Below are positions 10,430 to 20,613 of a DNA stretch of 64,000 bases, one piece after another. The notes under the pieces were generated by a model. It ran no database searches and was not told the origin of the DNA. It saw only the letters and a list, made by a program, of their open reading frames with translations. The translations under genes and the position numbers were made by a program. This stretch comes from Cordilura impudica (Eukaryota; Arthropoda; Insecta; Diptera; Scathophagidae), in contig OY821518.1 of assembly GCA_963682025.1 (NCBI GenBank), forward strand, positions 150,766,997 to 150,830,996. Direction: 5' to 3'. Every line of letters begins with the position of its first letter. Within the stretch, counting starts at the first letter, position 1.

Positions 10430-11770
10430 TGTAGTTCTAATAGAACAAATGCAATAGCATGAAATGAATACCAATGAATTAAATTTCAGTTCAATTGAAT
10501 GAAGAAATGAAGTTAAATGTAACGGGTTAGGAAATGAATTCAGTTCAAACTGATTAAACATTTTCAAGTTCCGAGTGCACGAAAGGTTATGTAGTAAGCA
10601 AATGAAATATTATGTTACGTTAATTTGAACCGATTAAAATCGAATGAATATAATGCGGTTAACTGAAAAGAGTTGTGAAATGAAGTCAGTTCTTCTTAAG
10701 TAAAAGCTTCAAGCTCTCTTTAAAAAAAGCTTGTAAGTTAAACACAGGCGAACAATAAAATAAAGTTAAATGGCAAGTGTAAAAATGCAAATTGTCAAAA
10801 ACTTTGAGATCTAATCGAACCCACGCAAAAGTATTCAAAATTAAATTTTCAATAGTTTAAAAAATTTAAATTTCCAAGAAAAATTTCAATAAATTTAAAA
10901 TTTCGATAAAGAGTCCAAAAATTAAATTTGTAGTTTCCAAAAAGATTCGAATTTAAAAAAAATTCTAGATTAACTTTTCAATAGGTTTCAAAATTTAAAT
11001 TTCAATTTTTATATATAATTTTCAATATAATTTTCAATATAATATTCAATATAGTATTTCAATATAATTTTTTTTCAATATTTTAATTTTCAATATAGTT
11101 ATCAATATATTTTCAAAAAAAAATTTCAAAACAAATTCCAATATAAAGTTTGAATATAAAGTTTGAATATAATTTTCAATATATTCTTCAATATAATTTA
11201 AAAACTTAATTTTCAATATAAATTTAATAAAAATTTAAAAAAATTTCAATTATAATTTTCAATATAAATTTAATAAAGATTTTCAATAAAGTTTCGATAT
11301 ACATTTCAATATATTGTTTCAATTGTTAACCCAATGTAGACAACGAAAACCAAACCAATCATTTAAAAAAAAAATCCGTAAGTAAGTATGACCATCCATC
11401 AATAATAAAAATTTAAAAATTGAGACTTTAAATTGTTTTCGAATCTTTGCTACAATTTCGTACCATAAAAATTATTTCGGATAAGTAACCGGTTCATTTA
11501 GAACGAAATTCTTATATTCCGGAAATAACCTTTACAGACCAAAGCAAAGTAAAAATAAATCACAAAAATTAAATTAAATTGTTGAGGGGTGAACTAAAGC
11601 TTCAAAGCAAGTTTCGATTTCGGTTAAATGTAAATAGTGATTTACACATATTTAATTAAAACTCCAGAATTCGAAACAAAATGAATTTTAGAACACATAT
11701 AAAAAATTAGGGATTAGGAACAATTGGTGCTTTCCCGGTGCACAGATGTTAAAAAATTAAAATAAATTAT
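10430..11770. other. Retrotransposon leader, no gene; TTCAATATAA-type low complexity at about 10830-11330
   Basis: Between the Helitron and the MITE. The part 10430-10800 is part of the untranslated leader and has no homology I recognise. The part 10830-11330 is almost only A and T with many imperfect TTTCAATATAA and AAATTTCAAT units. No open frame of interest. Confidence 0.6.
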
Positions 11771-12320
11771 TTGGGCAATTCACAACAGGTGTTGTATGTT
11801 GCATTTTGTATTAAAATACACAATACAATCATTTGTTGTGAACAGTCATTTGTATTTTCATAATGTAAAACGTTTTCTTTAGTAATTATCGACCCAACGA
11901 GGAAAGCACGTGTCGGTGTTTGCTTCTTGGTCATAAGATATACCCTGGAGTTTTAGTTACGTACATCTTCCATTTTAATTTAGAATACAAAAAAATTTTT
12001 AAATGTTTTGGTTGAGACTGAAATCATTCTAAAAATATAAACATTAATTTTTATATAAATAAACCTATCGTTATTTGCATTATTTGTCATTTTTTATTTT
12101 ATAAAATTGTATGTATTTTTTTTTTTTTCATAAAAACTGGCATTCACTTGGGACTGATATGTTATGATACAATATACAACATTTACTAAACACAGCAAAT
12201 GAAGTTGTATCGCTGTATCAGATTTTTCAATGCAAATTACCAATAACAATTTTACACTATTGTAAAGTAATACACGATACAACAGATACAGCAATACAAC
12301 ACCTGTTGTGAATTGTCCAA
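11771..12320. mobile_element. MITE M1, complete 550-bp copy in the leader
   Basis: Terminal inverted repeats of about 30 bp: TTGGGCAATTCACAACAGG on the left, its complement with one change (GTCC for GCCC) at 12293-12320. The interior is rich in GTTGTAT / ATACAAC motifs. Other copies: 28103-28718, 34911-35536 (inverted) and a half copy at 23633-23941. No coding capacity; the short frames in it are artefacts. The target duplication is not clear, so the superfamily is not assigned. Confidence 0.75.
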
Positions 12321-12384
12321 TTAAGTTCCTATTTAGAAAAATTATAAATTAAACAAAAAAAAAATCCGGTCTATTGTTGTTCAG

Positions 12385-12402
12385 GCCCCACGTTGGGCGC
12401 CA
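12385..12402 (-). promoter_or_regulatory. Primer binding site, tRNA-Lys(1,2) type
   Basis: The plus strand reads GCCCCACGTTGGGCGCCA, which to my knowledge is the 3' end of tRNA-Lys1,2 including CCA, so the element's strand carries an 18-base perfect primer site. It lies four bases (GAAA) inside the ACA that closes the 5' LTR. Confidence 0.85.
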
Positions 12403-12406
12403 TTTC

Positions 12407-14703
12407 TGTAATGGTACGGTTTGGTGGTGGAATTTCCGCTTCCGTTTCCCTGAGCCTTTTCGGTACGCACGTGCTGACGTGGGGCCTAGCTCTCCGGATG
12501 GGTGGGCTCTTGCTCAGGCCCAGGGAAACCGCACTATAGATGTTCACGTGCGATTTTAAAAAACTCAAAAAACGGTCGCTAATGGGACGGATGACCATAC
12601 TTACCTTGGGATTGGGGACGAGGTGTTCTGCCCCTTTTGCCCTCCCTACCTTGTTACCTATGATCCATCTTATTTGGAGGTAACCCACTTAAATGATAAG
12701 AAAAATTTGCTTTGGTTTGGTTTCCTACATTGGGATATATAATATTTATTTAACCTTCATTTTTAAGGTGTTCAAAATTTATATTCTATTTTAGCAACAT
12801 TTAACTATAATAAAATTTCTTTTAGCAATTTTACTTGTAGCTATATTTAAATTTAGAAAAATTTTAATTTTAGAAAAATTTTAAAATTTAGCAAAATTTA
12901 ATTTTAACAAAATTTTAATTTTTAGCTAAATTATATTTCTTATAATTTTTAATTTTAGCTCAATTTTATTTTTATTTAGAAAAAATTTTTTTTAGTTTAA
13001 TTTTATATATATCAAAATTAACTTAAGAAAAATTTATTTAACTTTAACCAAATTTTTTCTTTAATAAAAAAAAAAATTTTTTTTAAGTTTTAATTTAATT
13101 CTATCAAAAACTTTTAATTTTAGGAAATTTTATTTAACTCTTGCAAATTTTAATTTTTGTTTTTTTTTCGTACGTAGTGCACTTTTCTTACATCATATTT
13201 ACTATTATTACCACCGTCTTGTACGAAAACCGTTACAATATGTTTTCTTTTCTTTTGGTTTCTTGGTAACCGTTATACTCCGGTATAAATTTCTTTGTTT
13301 ATAAAATATTATAGTGTAGAAACGTTTCCATATTTAGTAAAATTTGTAGTGTTTAACTTAATTATAGATATAGGAAAATTTTAACGCAGAAAATTTTTGT
13401 AGTTTGCATTTTTATATTTTCGATAATTTCAATTTAGAGAATTGTTGTTTAAATTTTATATTTAAGAAATTTTAATGGTAGGAAATTCTTTCTTTAATTT
13501 TAAGCAAAACTCTTAGATTTAGAAAACTAACATTTATTATTAACCAAATCTACATATTAGGAACACATTTAATTAATTTTTTTTTTTCGAGCCAAAATAC
13601 CACTTTTAGAAACAATTAAGTTATAAAATAAAATTTCTTTTATGAGTTGCATATAAAAATTACCGCATGACGCTGCTATCGCCTGTTGCTGTAGTTGTGG
13701 TTGGCCGGTAGTATTAGAGATGCTGCTAATTTGATGTTGGTTGCAGTTGGAGGAGTGATTAAAGATGTGTCCTCGATGCTGAAGGTTTTAACCAAGCGGT
13801 TAAATAGAGGTGTTTACAAAATTATTAAAATTTCAAGTTTTACTTTTGTTTTGTTTAATGTTCCAAAGTTAATAGGTCTTACAAAGTTTCGTTTCAGTTT
13901 TATTTTCCTTCTATTTTAACATTTGAGTTTTTGCACATTTTATTACATCAAACTTTTGGTAATTTTCAGTTCAAGTCATTGAATTTTTTCTTTAAATTTC
14001 TTAGGCTTTTAAACCTTTTATTTCAAACTTTTGGTCAGTTTCAAGTTTACAAATATTATTTTCAGTTAAATTTCTCAAATTTTCAGTTTTTACACAAAAA
14101 TTTCACATGGCTCACAACTGTACTCCTTGCCAACCAAACTTCACATTTGCTTTTTTTTTTTTAATTAAAACCTTTGCATTAAAAAAATAGAGAGCACTAT
14201 TTAAGAACTTTACGCCACAAAAGACCGTCATCCACCCGACTCCAGAACTTGAATGATTTTTTAAATTTTGCGTCTTCTTTCAACAACCCAATTATTCAAG
14301 ATTTTTTTAATTTTTTTGCACACCAAAAAAAAAATCAAACAACAAACCAGTTTCGTTGTTTGCAAAAAATTCGCAATCATTCATACGTGTAACCAACACT
14401 CATACATTCATTAAATTCCTATGTAAAAAAATACTACCTCTAACGATGAGGGGAACAAGGTAAGCCAATGTTAATGGCTGACAACATGGGAGGGAATGAG
14501 AGCGAGTAACAGCTTTACACATGAATGAAATTGTGCTGACGGAGAAATATTAACACCAACTCAAGTGTTTAAAAATATAATTTTTTTTGCAACAAACAAA
14601 AATTGGCAAACGATATTACCATATAAGGTGTTGTTTACGTGTTATAGTTTTTTCTTTCGTGTGATGTACACTAAATAGCAAAAATTTTCGTACGGCCGTC
14701 ACA
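12407..14703 (-). repeat. 5' LTR, about 2.3 kb
   Basis: Runs on the minus strand from TGTGACGG (14703) to ...TTACA (12407), next to the primer site. The outer ~1.73 kb is shared with the 3' LTR. The 12407-12700 part is unusually GC-rich for this window and probably holds R-U5. It has an uninterrupted T-run (14151-14162) where the other LTR has the 817-bp element. No promoter is assigned. Confidence 0.85.
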
Positions 14704-14727
14704 GACCGACTATAATTTTCTTTCTTG
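14704..14727 (+). mobile_element. 3' tail of a Helentron-like element cut by the LTR element
   Basis: GACCGACTATAATTTTC followed by TTTCTTG matches the last bases of the element at 1799-2615, starting in the middle of its 3' hairpin. The LTR retrotransposon therefore landed inside an older Helentron-like copy, whose 5' part is not found on the other side within the window. Confidence 0.6.
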
Positions 14728-14730
14728 TTT

Positions 14731-15114
14731 TTCACGTAGTAGCAGATAAGCAACATCTTTTTTCATCGCATTTTAAAATTTATAGTCTTCATTGGATTGC
14801 AGCAAAGAAAATTCATAGAGCGGGTCGTGCAAGTGGTGGCTGCTTGTTTGGTTTCAGAAAAGATCTACAAAAAATATATAATTTTAAATTTTTAAATACA
14901 ACAATACAGTTTTAACTGCTTGATTTATGCAATCCCAAGGTATCTAAATTGTACAAATTGGTATTCAGACTTACAAAAATATGAAGAATTTATGCAAGAA
15001 CTTAAACCTACAGATTTCTGCATCGTGGGCGATTTAAACGCTAGAATTTCAAATGAACAGATTTTGGACTCTAACTTTATAAAAGATTTACCAAACATTC
15101 GGAAATATACATAG
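14731..15114 (+). pseudogene. LINE endonuclease, N-terminal and middle part
   Basis: A first open stretch (14731-14914) reads HVVADKQHLF ... IHRAGRASGGCLFGF, the usual endonuclease block ahead of the GD motif. It stops at TAA, and after a frame change the piece 14920-15114 carries FCIVGDLNARIS with the catalytic Asp and Asn. A stop at 15112-15114 ends it. Confidence 0.75.
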
Positions 15115-15157
15115 ATGTTCAAAAGATAATACTTTTAATACACAAGGTAAAAAACTC

Positions 15158-15694
15158 ATGGAGCTGATTGACGATATTGGTGGTATTGTGCTTAACGGAA
15201 GGACGGGTAACGATGCTCATGGTGAATACACCTTCTGCGTTATTATGGGTAGATCGGTCATTGATTATTGCATCTGTTCGCATATTCTTCTGCAATATGT
15301 TGATGATTTTTCAGTTGCATCCAAACCTTACTCCGAACATATGCCATTATGTATAAAAATCAAATCTTTGAATTCTAATGCTGAGACAAATGTAAAAGAT
15401 TCCCTCCATAGATTGCGTTGGAATGACAAATACATGCCTAAATATGTTGAGATTCTTTGTTCGCTCTCTACTAATGTTCATCTTCAAACAAACGTTTCGG
15501 TAGATAATTTGGTGTCTACACTAACGACTAAAATAAAGCAAGCTGCAATATTAAAAGTGAATAAACCATTTTTTGAACCAAAGCAAAAATGGTTTGATTG
15601 GCAATGTGCTCGCTCACGGAAACAAATGTTAAAAAGGCTCAAATTATATAGAAAAAATCATACAACCATAAACAAAACACTTTATTTTACATGA
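15158..15694 (+). pseudogene. LINE endonuclease C-terminus and linker to RT
   Basis: 178 residues. It begins GKKLMELIDDIGGIVLNGR-like, then SVIDYCICSHILL and SEHMPLCIKI, where the His of the endonuclease SDH-type motif follows Glu instead of Asp. The second half (HRLRWNDKY ..., KQKWFDWQCARSRKQMLKRL) is the basic linker before RT. It ends at TGA 15692-15694; the next piece is in another phase. Confidence 0.75.
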
Positions 15695-15735
15695 CGGGCT
15701 AAATACCTAAAACTATGTAATAATAAAAACTGGAT

Positions 15736-16137
15736 TTGTATAATAATAACCTGCACAAATTAAACACAGTAGAGTGCAGTAGTGACTGGTGGAAACTATC
15801 AAACTCACTGAAATCTTATAAGCACTTGGTCAGAGGTAACTTAAAAGCAGATGAGTTCCTAACTCACTTTAGTTCTATGTTACAAACCACGGAAAATAAT
15901 CATAAAGTAAACTGGTGCATGCCATATTTCACCGATCCCTTTTTAGATTCTCCTATAGAATCCTGCGAATTATCGTCCGTTATTAAGAATTTGAAGCATA
16001 ATAAAGGTCCAGGTCAAGTTGGTATTAGCTACGAATTTTATAAAATTGCTCCAGAATGCTTTGTTAGCGAAATATTATCAGTTTTTAACATAATATTTCT
16101 CCATGAAAAAATACCATCAAGCTTTCGTAGCTCGTAA
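15736..16137 (+). pseudogene. LINE RT, N-terminal fragment
   Basis: Contains SDWWKLSNSLKSYK, then IKNLKHNKGPGQVGISYEFYK, the RT motif 0/1 region of LINEs with Pro-Gly kept but the usual Asp replaced (GQVGIS where many families have GxDGIS). It ends in a frameshift inside the stretch HEKIPSSFR. Confidence 0.75.
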
Positions 16138-16405
16138 AAAAGGAGATCCAGCTTTTCCAGAAAACTACCATGGCTTGTCGCTTATTGATGCTACATGCAA
16201 AATTTTCAACACAATTTTATTAAATAGAATAACTGAATTCATGGATAACAACAAAATACTGAATGAATATCAAGCGGGTTTCAGAAAGAATTACTCAACT
16301 GTAGATAACTTGCCTTCTTTATTGACTTCTCTTGTGCTTTTGATACAATTCCTTGAAATAGTCTATTTTATAAACTCTCATGGATGGGAATGTCATCAAA
16401 AATAA
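16103..16405 (+). pseudogene. LINE RT, fingers fragment
   Basis: Overlaps the previous piece in another phase. FVARKKGDPAFPENYHGLSL and IDATCKIFNTILLNRITEF are the canonical KKGD..NYR.ISL block of LINE RT, and NEYQAGFRKNYSTVDNL is the QAGFR block. It ends within a degraded palm; further palm sequence (KQGCILSPVLF, with a stop right after) follows at about 16495-16533. Confidence 0.8.
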
Positions 16406-16593
16406 TCAGAATTTTACAGAATGCATATGAAAATAATAAAAGCCGTATTTGGGATGGCAGCAATTTCTCTAAACCATTTTCTGTTGATATAGGTGTAAAA
16501 CAGGGGTGCATATTAAGCCCGGTGCTATTTTAATTATATATAAATGATCGAGTTGATGTACTCCCTGGTGATGTAAATGTTGCTGATACTACA

Positions 16594-16830
16594 GTGAAGA
16601 TCCTGCTTTATGCCGACGATATTGTTATCATATCGGAATCGCCAACAGAACTACAAAGCATGATTGATGCATTATATAGTTACTGCCAACTGTGGTGCTT
16701 AAAAGTTAATTTAAATAAATCTAAAATATTGGTGTTTAGGTCGGGCACAAGAATCTCCAAACTCCTGAATTGGCATTTTGGAGATTGTGACGGTGCCATT
16801 ATATTTATACCCGGTAGTGTAGCTCTATAG
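16594..16830 (+). pseudogene. LINE RT, catalytic YADD fragment
   Basis: ILLYADDIVIISESPTELQ carries the catalytic Asp pair, followed by WCLKVNLNKSKILVFR, the usual thumb start. There is no ATG; it is the continuation of the broken RT. It stops at 16830, short of a full LINE C-terminus. Confidence 0.8.
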
Positions 16831-16910
16831 TACATACATATGTCAAACATTATATAGGTCAATCATTATGTATGTCAGACCTTGAACTTGAACTTGAAAT
16901 GTTTTTTTTT

Positions 16911-17146
16911 TTCAAGGTTAAATTCTTTGTGTATTCTTAGCTACGACAAGTAATTTTAGCGGGTTTTTTTTCTGTCTATTCATTCTTTCTCCCTACACGT
17001 ATGACTTAGATGTTGTTCCTCAAAGCCTGTTTATTAACAATATTCAGCAGTTACTCTCATCGTTCGTCTAAATATTCTTTATAGAGCTTTCGTTTTTTTT
17101 TTAGACACACCCACTTTCGTATGTATAACACTAGTCAACAGTCAAA
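16911..17146. other. Spacer; empty piggyBac target site TTAG at 16937-16940
   Basis: No gene. The sequence ATTCTTAGCTACGAC is uninterrupted here, whereas in the second unit the same TTAG is duplicated around the piggyBac-like element. Confidence 0.85.
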
Positions 17147-17686
17147 ATGTACTCGGGATGCGATAATTTTTTCTGTGTAGATAACCTTGACATGAGCTCG
17201 AAAAACGCAATAAAAAATTTTTTTTTCGTTTGGTTTTTTTTTTTTTTTTTTTTTTAAATTTTAAAAATTTTTTTTTGGTTAATTTGTTTCGTCCGGCATA
17301 ACTCGGGAACCACTAGCCCGATTTAATTGAATTAAATTGTAAAAAATTTAAAATTACAATTCCCTTAATCTGTTTATATATTGTTTTCCTATACAAGCAA
17401 CAGTTTCCAAGTTAAAAATGAATATATAAAGGAAAAAACTTATTTTTGCCTAAAAATTTAAATTTTTTTTTTTTTAAAAATCCATAAAAAATCCCAAATG
17501 AAAAAAAATTTCAAATCTTATTACTTTTACGTAAAGATACATAACCTATGAGCAAAATAAGAGAAAGATCATGAAAATCGATGCACGCGTTTCGCTTTTA
17601 TTCGCAATTGAGTAAAGGTATGAATTTAAAAAATTTGCTCGACATATGCACAACTTTGTCTATGGTAAGGTTTTTTCTTTTTTTTT
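17147..17686 (+). repeat. Left long terminal inverted repeat
   Basis: About 540 bp, nearly identical to the inverted right arm apart from run lengths. It includes a long T-run (about 17220-17275) that the right arm has as an A-run. It ends inside GGTAAGGTTTTTTC. Confidence 0.85.
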
Positions 17687-18040
17687 ATGATTCTCAGAAT
17701 TAACAAAACGGAATAAACAAAGGGTTATTTAATTTTTATGATTGCGTAAGCAAAGTAATAAACGGTAATAAATGTGCGTGAACAATTAAAAGGAAAAAAG
17801 GAAAGGGGACTTTTTTACTTATTTGGGTTTTCCGGTGACTACCTGTATGATTTTTTTACATAAATGCAACCCACATTTATTCGGAAAATTTAAGACTCAC
17901 ACATGGTGAAACAGGTATGTAGCCACCGTAAAAAAATATACACCCATTTATAAGTACCTGTCAGTAAAATACTAAACAATACACAGTACAAATAGGTCTT
18001 CATTGATCATGCCGTTGACACCAAGGAAACATACGAAGTC

Positions 18041-18841
18041 ATGGACAATCTACTAAAGTGCCTTAACTATGAGAAACACGATTGGAAAGTTTGTGCCGAC
18101 CTTAAGGTTATCGGTATCCTTTGTGGATTACAAGGTGGATTCACAAAGTACTGTTGTTTTCTCTGCCTTTGGGACAGCCGCGATCGTCAACATCATTACA
18201 CCAGGAGGAGTTGGACAGAAAGAGTTAACTTCATCCCCGGCAGCGACAACGTGAAATATACACCACTCATAAAAAAGGAAAATGTTTTTCTCCCACCTCT
18301 TCACATAAAGCTCGGACTCATAAAAAACTTTGTGAAAGCTATCAACAAAGATGGCGAAGCGTTCGCCTATTTAAAAACCATTTTTCCTCACCTTTCATCG
18401 GCAAAGATTAAGGAAGGCGTTTTCGACGGTCCGCAAATTAAAAAGTTGTTGCAAGACCAACAGTTTGAACACATTTTATCACCAAATGAAGCTGCAGCTT
18501 GGAACTCATTTCGGCAAATTGTTTCCGGATTTCTTGGAAACAACAAAAGCTCAAATTACAGAGAGATCGTCGAACAACTACTCCAAAATTATAAAAAAAT
18601 TGGAGCAAATATGTCGCTTAAGATACATTTTCTACACTCGCACTTGGACTTCTTTCCGGACAACCTGGGCGATGTGAGTGACGAGCATGGTGAGCGTTTT
18701 CATCAGCAAATGAAAGAAATTGAGCACCGATACCAAGGATTTTGGAACGAAGCTATGATGGGGGACTATATCTGGTTCCTAATAAGAGAAACAGACCCAC
18801 AACAATATAAAAGAAAGACAAAAGCACATAATTATTTTTAA
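18041..18841 (+). CDS. Conserved uncharacterised arthropod protein, likely transposase fragment (266 residues)
   Basis: The only frame of the long-TIR element. Visible blocks: WKVCADLKVIGILCGLQ (D20), CCFLCLWDSR with CX2C at 39-42, NVFLPPLHIKLGLIKNFV (H88), NMSLKIHFLHSHLDFFP (191-206) and SDEHGERFHQ (213-222). I recall close relatives in many arthropod genomes as unnamed proteins, but I cannot run a search. Conserved Asp, His and Glu blocks and its place between long TIRs suggest an RNase H-fold transposase. An in-frame TAG at 17993-17995, 48 bases before the ATG, and clear conserved sequence right up to the start (DTKETYEVM) indicate the N-terminus is lost. The C-terminus YKRKTKAHNYF looks natural. 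Confidence 0.7.
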   Translation: MDNLLKCLNYEKHDWKVCADLKVIGILCGLQGGFTKYCCFLCLWDSRDRQHHYTRRSWTERVNFIPGSDNVKYTPLIKKENVFLPPLHIKLGLIKNFVKAINKDGEAFAYLKTIFPHLSSAKIKEGVFDGPQIKKLLQDQQFEHILSPNEAAAWNSFRQIVSGFLGNNKSSNYREIVEQLLQNYKKIGANMSLKIHFLHSHLDFFPDNLGDVSDEHGERFHQQMKEIEHRYQGFWNEAMMGDYIWFLIRETDPQQYKRKTKAHNYF

Positions 18842-19004
18842 TTTGAAGGTTTTTATTTTTGTGTTTAGATATTTTTTTTTAAAACTTTTTTATAATTAAT
18901 TAATGTTGATATCCTTAGGATAATTTCTTGTACATATATCGAATTGTTTTTTAATTTAAAGTCATATATTTTTGTCACCCAACAAATTTTAATTTTTTTT
19001 GTAA

Positions 19005-19543
19005 TAAAAAAGAAAAAACCTTACCATAGACAAAGTTGTGCATATGTCGAGCAAATTTTTTAAATTCATACCTTTACTCAATTGCGAATAAAAGCGAAAC
19101 GCGTGCATCGATTTTCATGATCTTTCTCTTATTTTGCTCATAGGTTATGTATCTTTACGTAAAAGTAATAAGATTTGAAATTTTTTTTCATTTGGGATTT
19201 TTTATGGATTTTTAAAAAAAAAAAAATTTTAATTTTTTGGCAAAAATAAGTTTTTTCCTTTATATATTCATTTTTAACTTGGAAACTGTTGCTTGTATAG
19301 GAAAACAATATATAAACAGATTAAGGGAATTGTAATTTTAAATTTTTTACAATTTAATTCAATTAAATCGGGCTAGTGGTTCCCGAGTTATGCTGGACGA
19401 AACAAATTAACCAAAAAAAAATTTTTAAAATTTAAAAAAAAAAAAAAAAAAAAAAACCAAACGAAAAAAAAATTTTTTATTGCGTTTTTCGAGCTCATGT
19501 CAAGGTTATCTACACAGAAAAAATTATCGCATCCGGAGTACAT
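19005..19543 (-). repeat. Right long terminal inverted repeat
   Basis: Inverted copy of 17147-17686. The outer end reads GTACAT, against ATGTAC on the left, and one position differs in the terminal block (CGG versus GGG by orientation). Confidence 0.85.
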
Positions 19544-20613
19544 GAAATTTTTTTCATTTTGTTGAGTAGTGTAATAGCGCAGCTGAGAGATCACTACAAC
19601 TATTATTCATTAACTTTGGGAACATTTGCTGAATGGCTATTTTTTTTATTGTTGTAAAACAGGTTTTCCTTCGTAAATAGATACATAAAATTGGCGTAGG
19701 TCAGATTTGCAAAATAAATATAAAGACGAAATTTTGGCAAAACGTGGCATTCAGTTTTTGGTTTTCAAGGGAAGCTGGTGTCATGAAAGTGTTCTATAGC
19801 CTTAAATTTTTTTTGAATAAATAAATTGAAAATTTAATTGTGGTCTTTAAAATCAAAATAATAAATTACAAGAGTTAAACTGAAAATATTGTAAAGTATA
19901 TAATATATGCAAAAACAAGAAAAAAAAACTTGTGATGTAATTATTGAAAATCTTGATGTAAAAGTTGAAAATTTCCAAAACTGAAAATTAATGTTGAACC
20001 TTGTAAAACTGAAAATATAAACGATTGTAAAATGTAAAACCTTTTTGTTTTGAAATTACCATAAACCCGAATATTAAACTTAAGCAAAGAAAATTGGAGT
20101 TTGTGAAACGAAATATGAAAAAAGTGATCCAGATTACGGTGCTATTTGTAACAGAAAATAATGCTTAAACGTGGAATATTATTATTTCGAATTGGCTGTG
20201 ATAACTGTAACGGCGACAGACGATAGCGCTACATCGGCTCCACAGACACCAGCAATAAGGCGGTAAATTTTCTTAATTTTTCTATCCAAATGTACAATAA
20301 TTTCTCCAAATTAAAATTTTGTAAAATATAAAATTGTTCTAAATATAAATTTAAATTAAAAACCTTTTTCAATATACATATTTAAATTAAAAATTTTCTA
20401 ACTATTAAGTCAAATTAAAATTTTTCTAAATTAAAATTTTAAATTAAAAATTTTCTAAATTAGAATTTTTCTAAATATAAATTTAAACTAAAAATTTTTC
20501 TAAATTAATAAAATTTACTATATATAAATTTTACATAAAAATTTTTCTAAATTAAGAATTTTGCTAAAATGCAAATAGTTTCTAGACGCAAATTTTCCTA
20601 CATTAAAGAGAAA
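19544..20613. other. No gene seen; AATTTTTCTAAATTAAA low complexity at about 20270-20570
   Basis: 19544-20270 has no open frame or repeat that I recognise. The part from 20270 is made of imperfect TTTTTCTAAATTAAAA units and resembles other AT-rich stretches in the LTRs only in composition. Confidence 0.5.

Larger units (their letters stand above)
614..14703 (-). mobile_element. Degenerate Ty3/gypsy LTR retrotransposon, Osvaldo/Ulysses-like (first unit)
   Basis: Reading on the minus strand: 5' LTR (12407-14703), tRNA-Lys primer site (12385-12402), long leader holding a Helitron and a MITE, gag with RING finger, capsid and zinc knuckles (8080-6546), protease-RT (6468-5155), RNase H, integrase (to 3218), then a 3' LTR (3157 to 614) whose far end is missing. 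The order PR-RT-RH-IN defines Ty3/gypsy. LTRs over 2 kb and a tRNA-Lys primer recall the Osvaldo/Ulysses lineage; that placement is inference. No envelope frame is seen between integrase and LTR. Multiple stops and frameshifts show it is dead. Confidence 0.9.
14728..16910 (+). mobile_element. Degenerate LINE (APE-type endonuclease plus RT), 5' truncated
   Basis: One LINE ORF2 read through at least four frame changes: endonuclease from 14731, then RT to about 16830. The order EN-RT and the GDLNARI, SEHMPL and YADDIV motifs place it among jockey/CR1/I-type LINEs; the clade is not resolved. The 5' part is missing where the Helentron-like tail abuts. The 3' end is a short CTTGAA repeat and a T-run near 16880-16910. 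Confidence 0.8.
17147..19543 (+). mobile_element. 2.4-kb DNA transposon with ~540-bp terminal inverted repeats (first unit)
   Basis: The left end ATGTACTCGGGATGCGATAA (17147 on) recurs inverted at the right end, closing at 19543 with one early mismatch. The arms match to about 17686 and 19005. Between them lie ~350 bp of noncoding DNA and one 266-residue frame. Flanks show no clear target duplication (left ...GTCAAA, right GAAATT...), so the superfamily is not assigned. Confidence 0.8.

Noticed and set aside
11771..12320. Target duplication of MITE M1
   Set aside because: TTA on both sides fits this copy, but the copies at 28103 and 34911 do not show it, so no claim is made.
12385..12402. 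tRNA gene
   Set aside because: Only the 3' 18 bases match tRNA-Lys; there is no cloverleaf, and the position is that of a primer site.
12371..12688. 105-residue minus-strand frame and the plus-strand frame 12374-12559
   Set aside because: They fall on the primer site and the GC-rich end of the LTR; higher GC lowers stop frequency. No homology seen.
17147..19543. piggyBac or hAT assignment for the long-TIR element
   Set aside because: No TTAA or 8-bp duplication at the ends and no matching transposase motifs; left unassigned.
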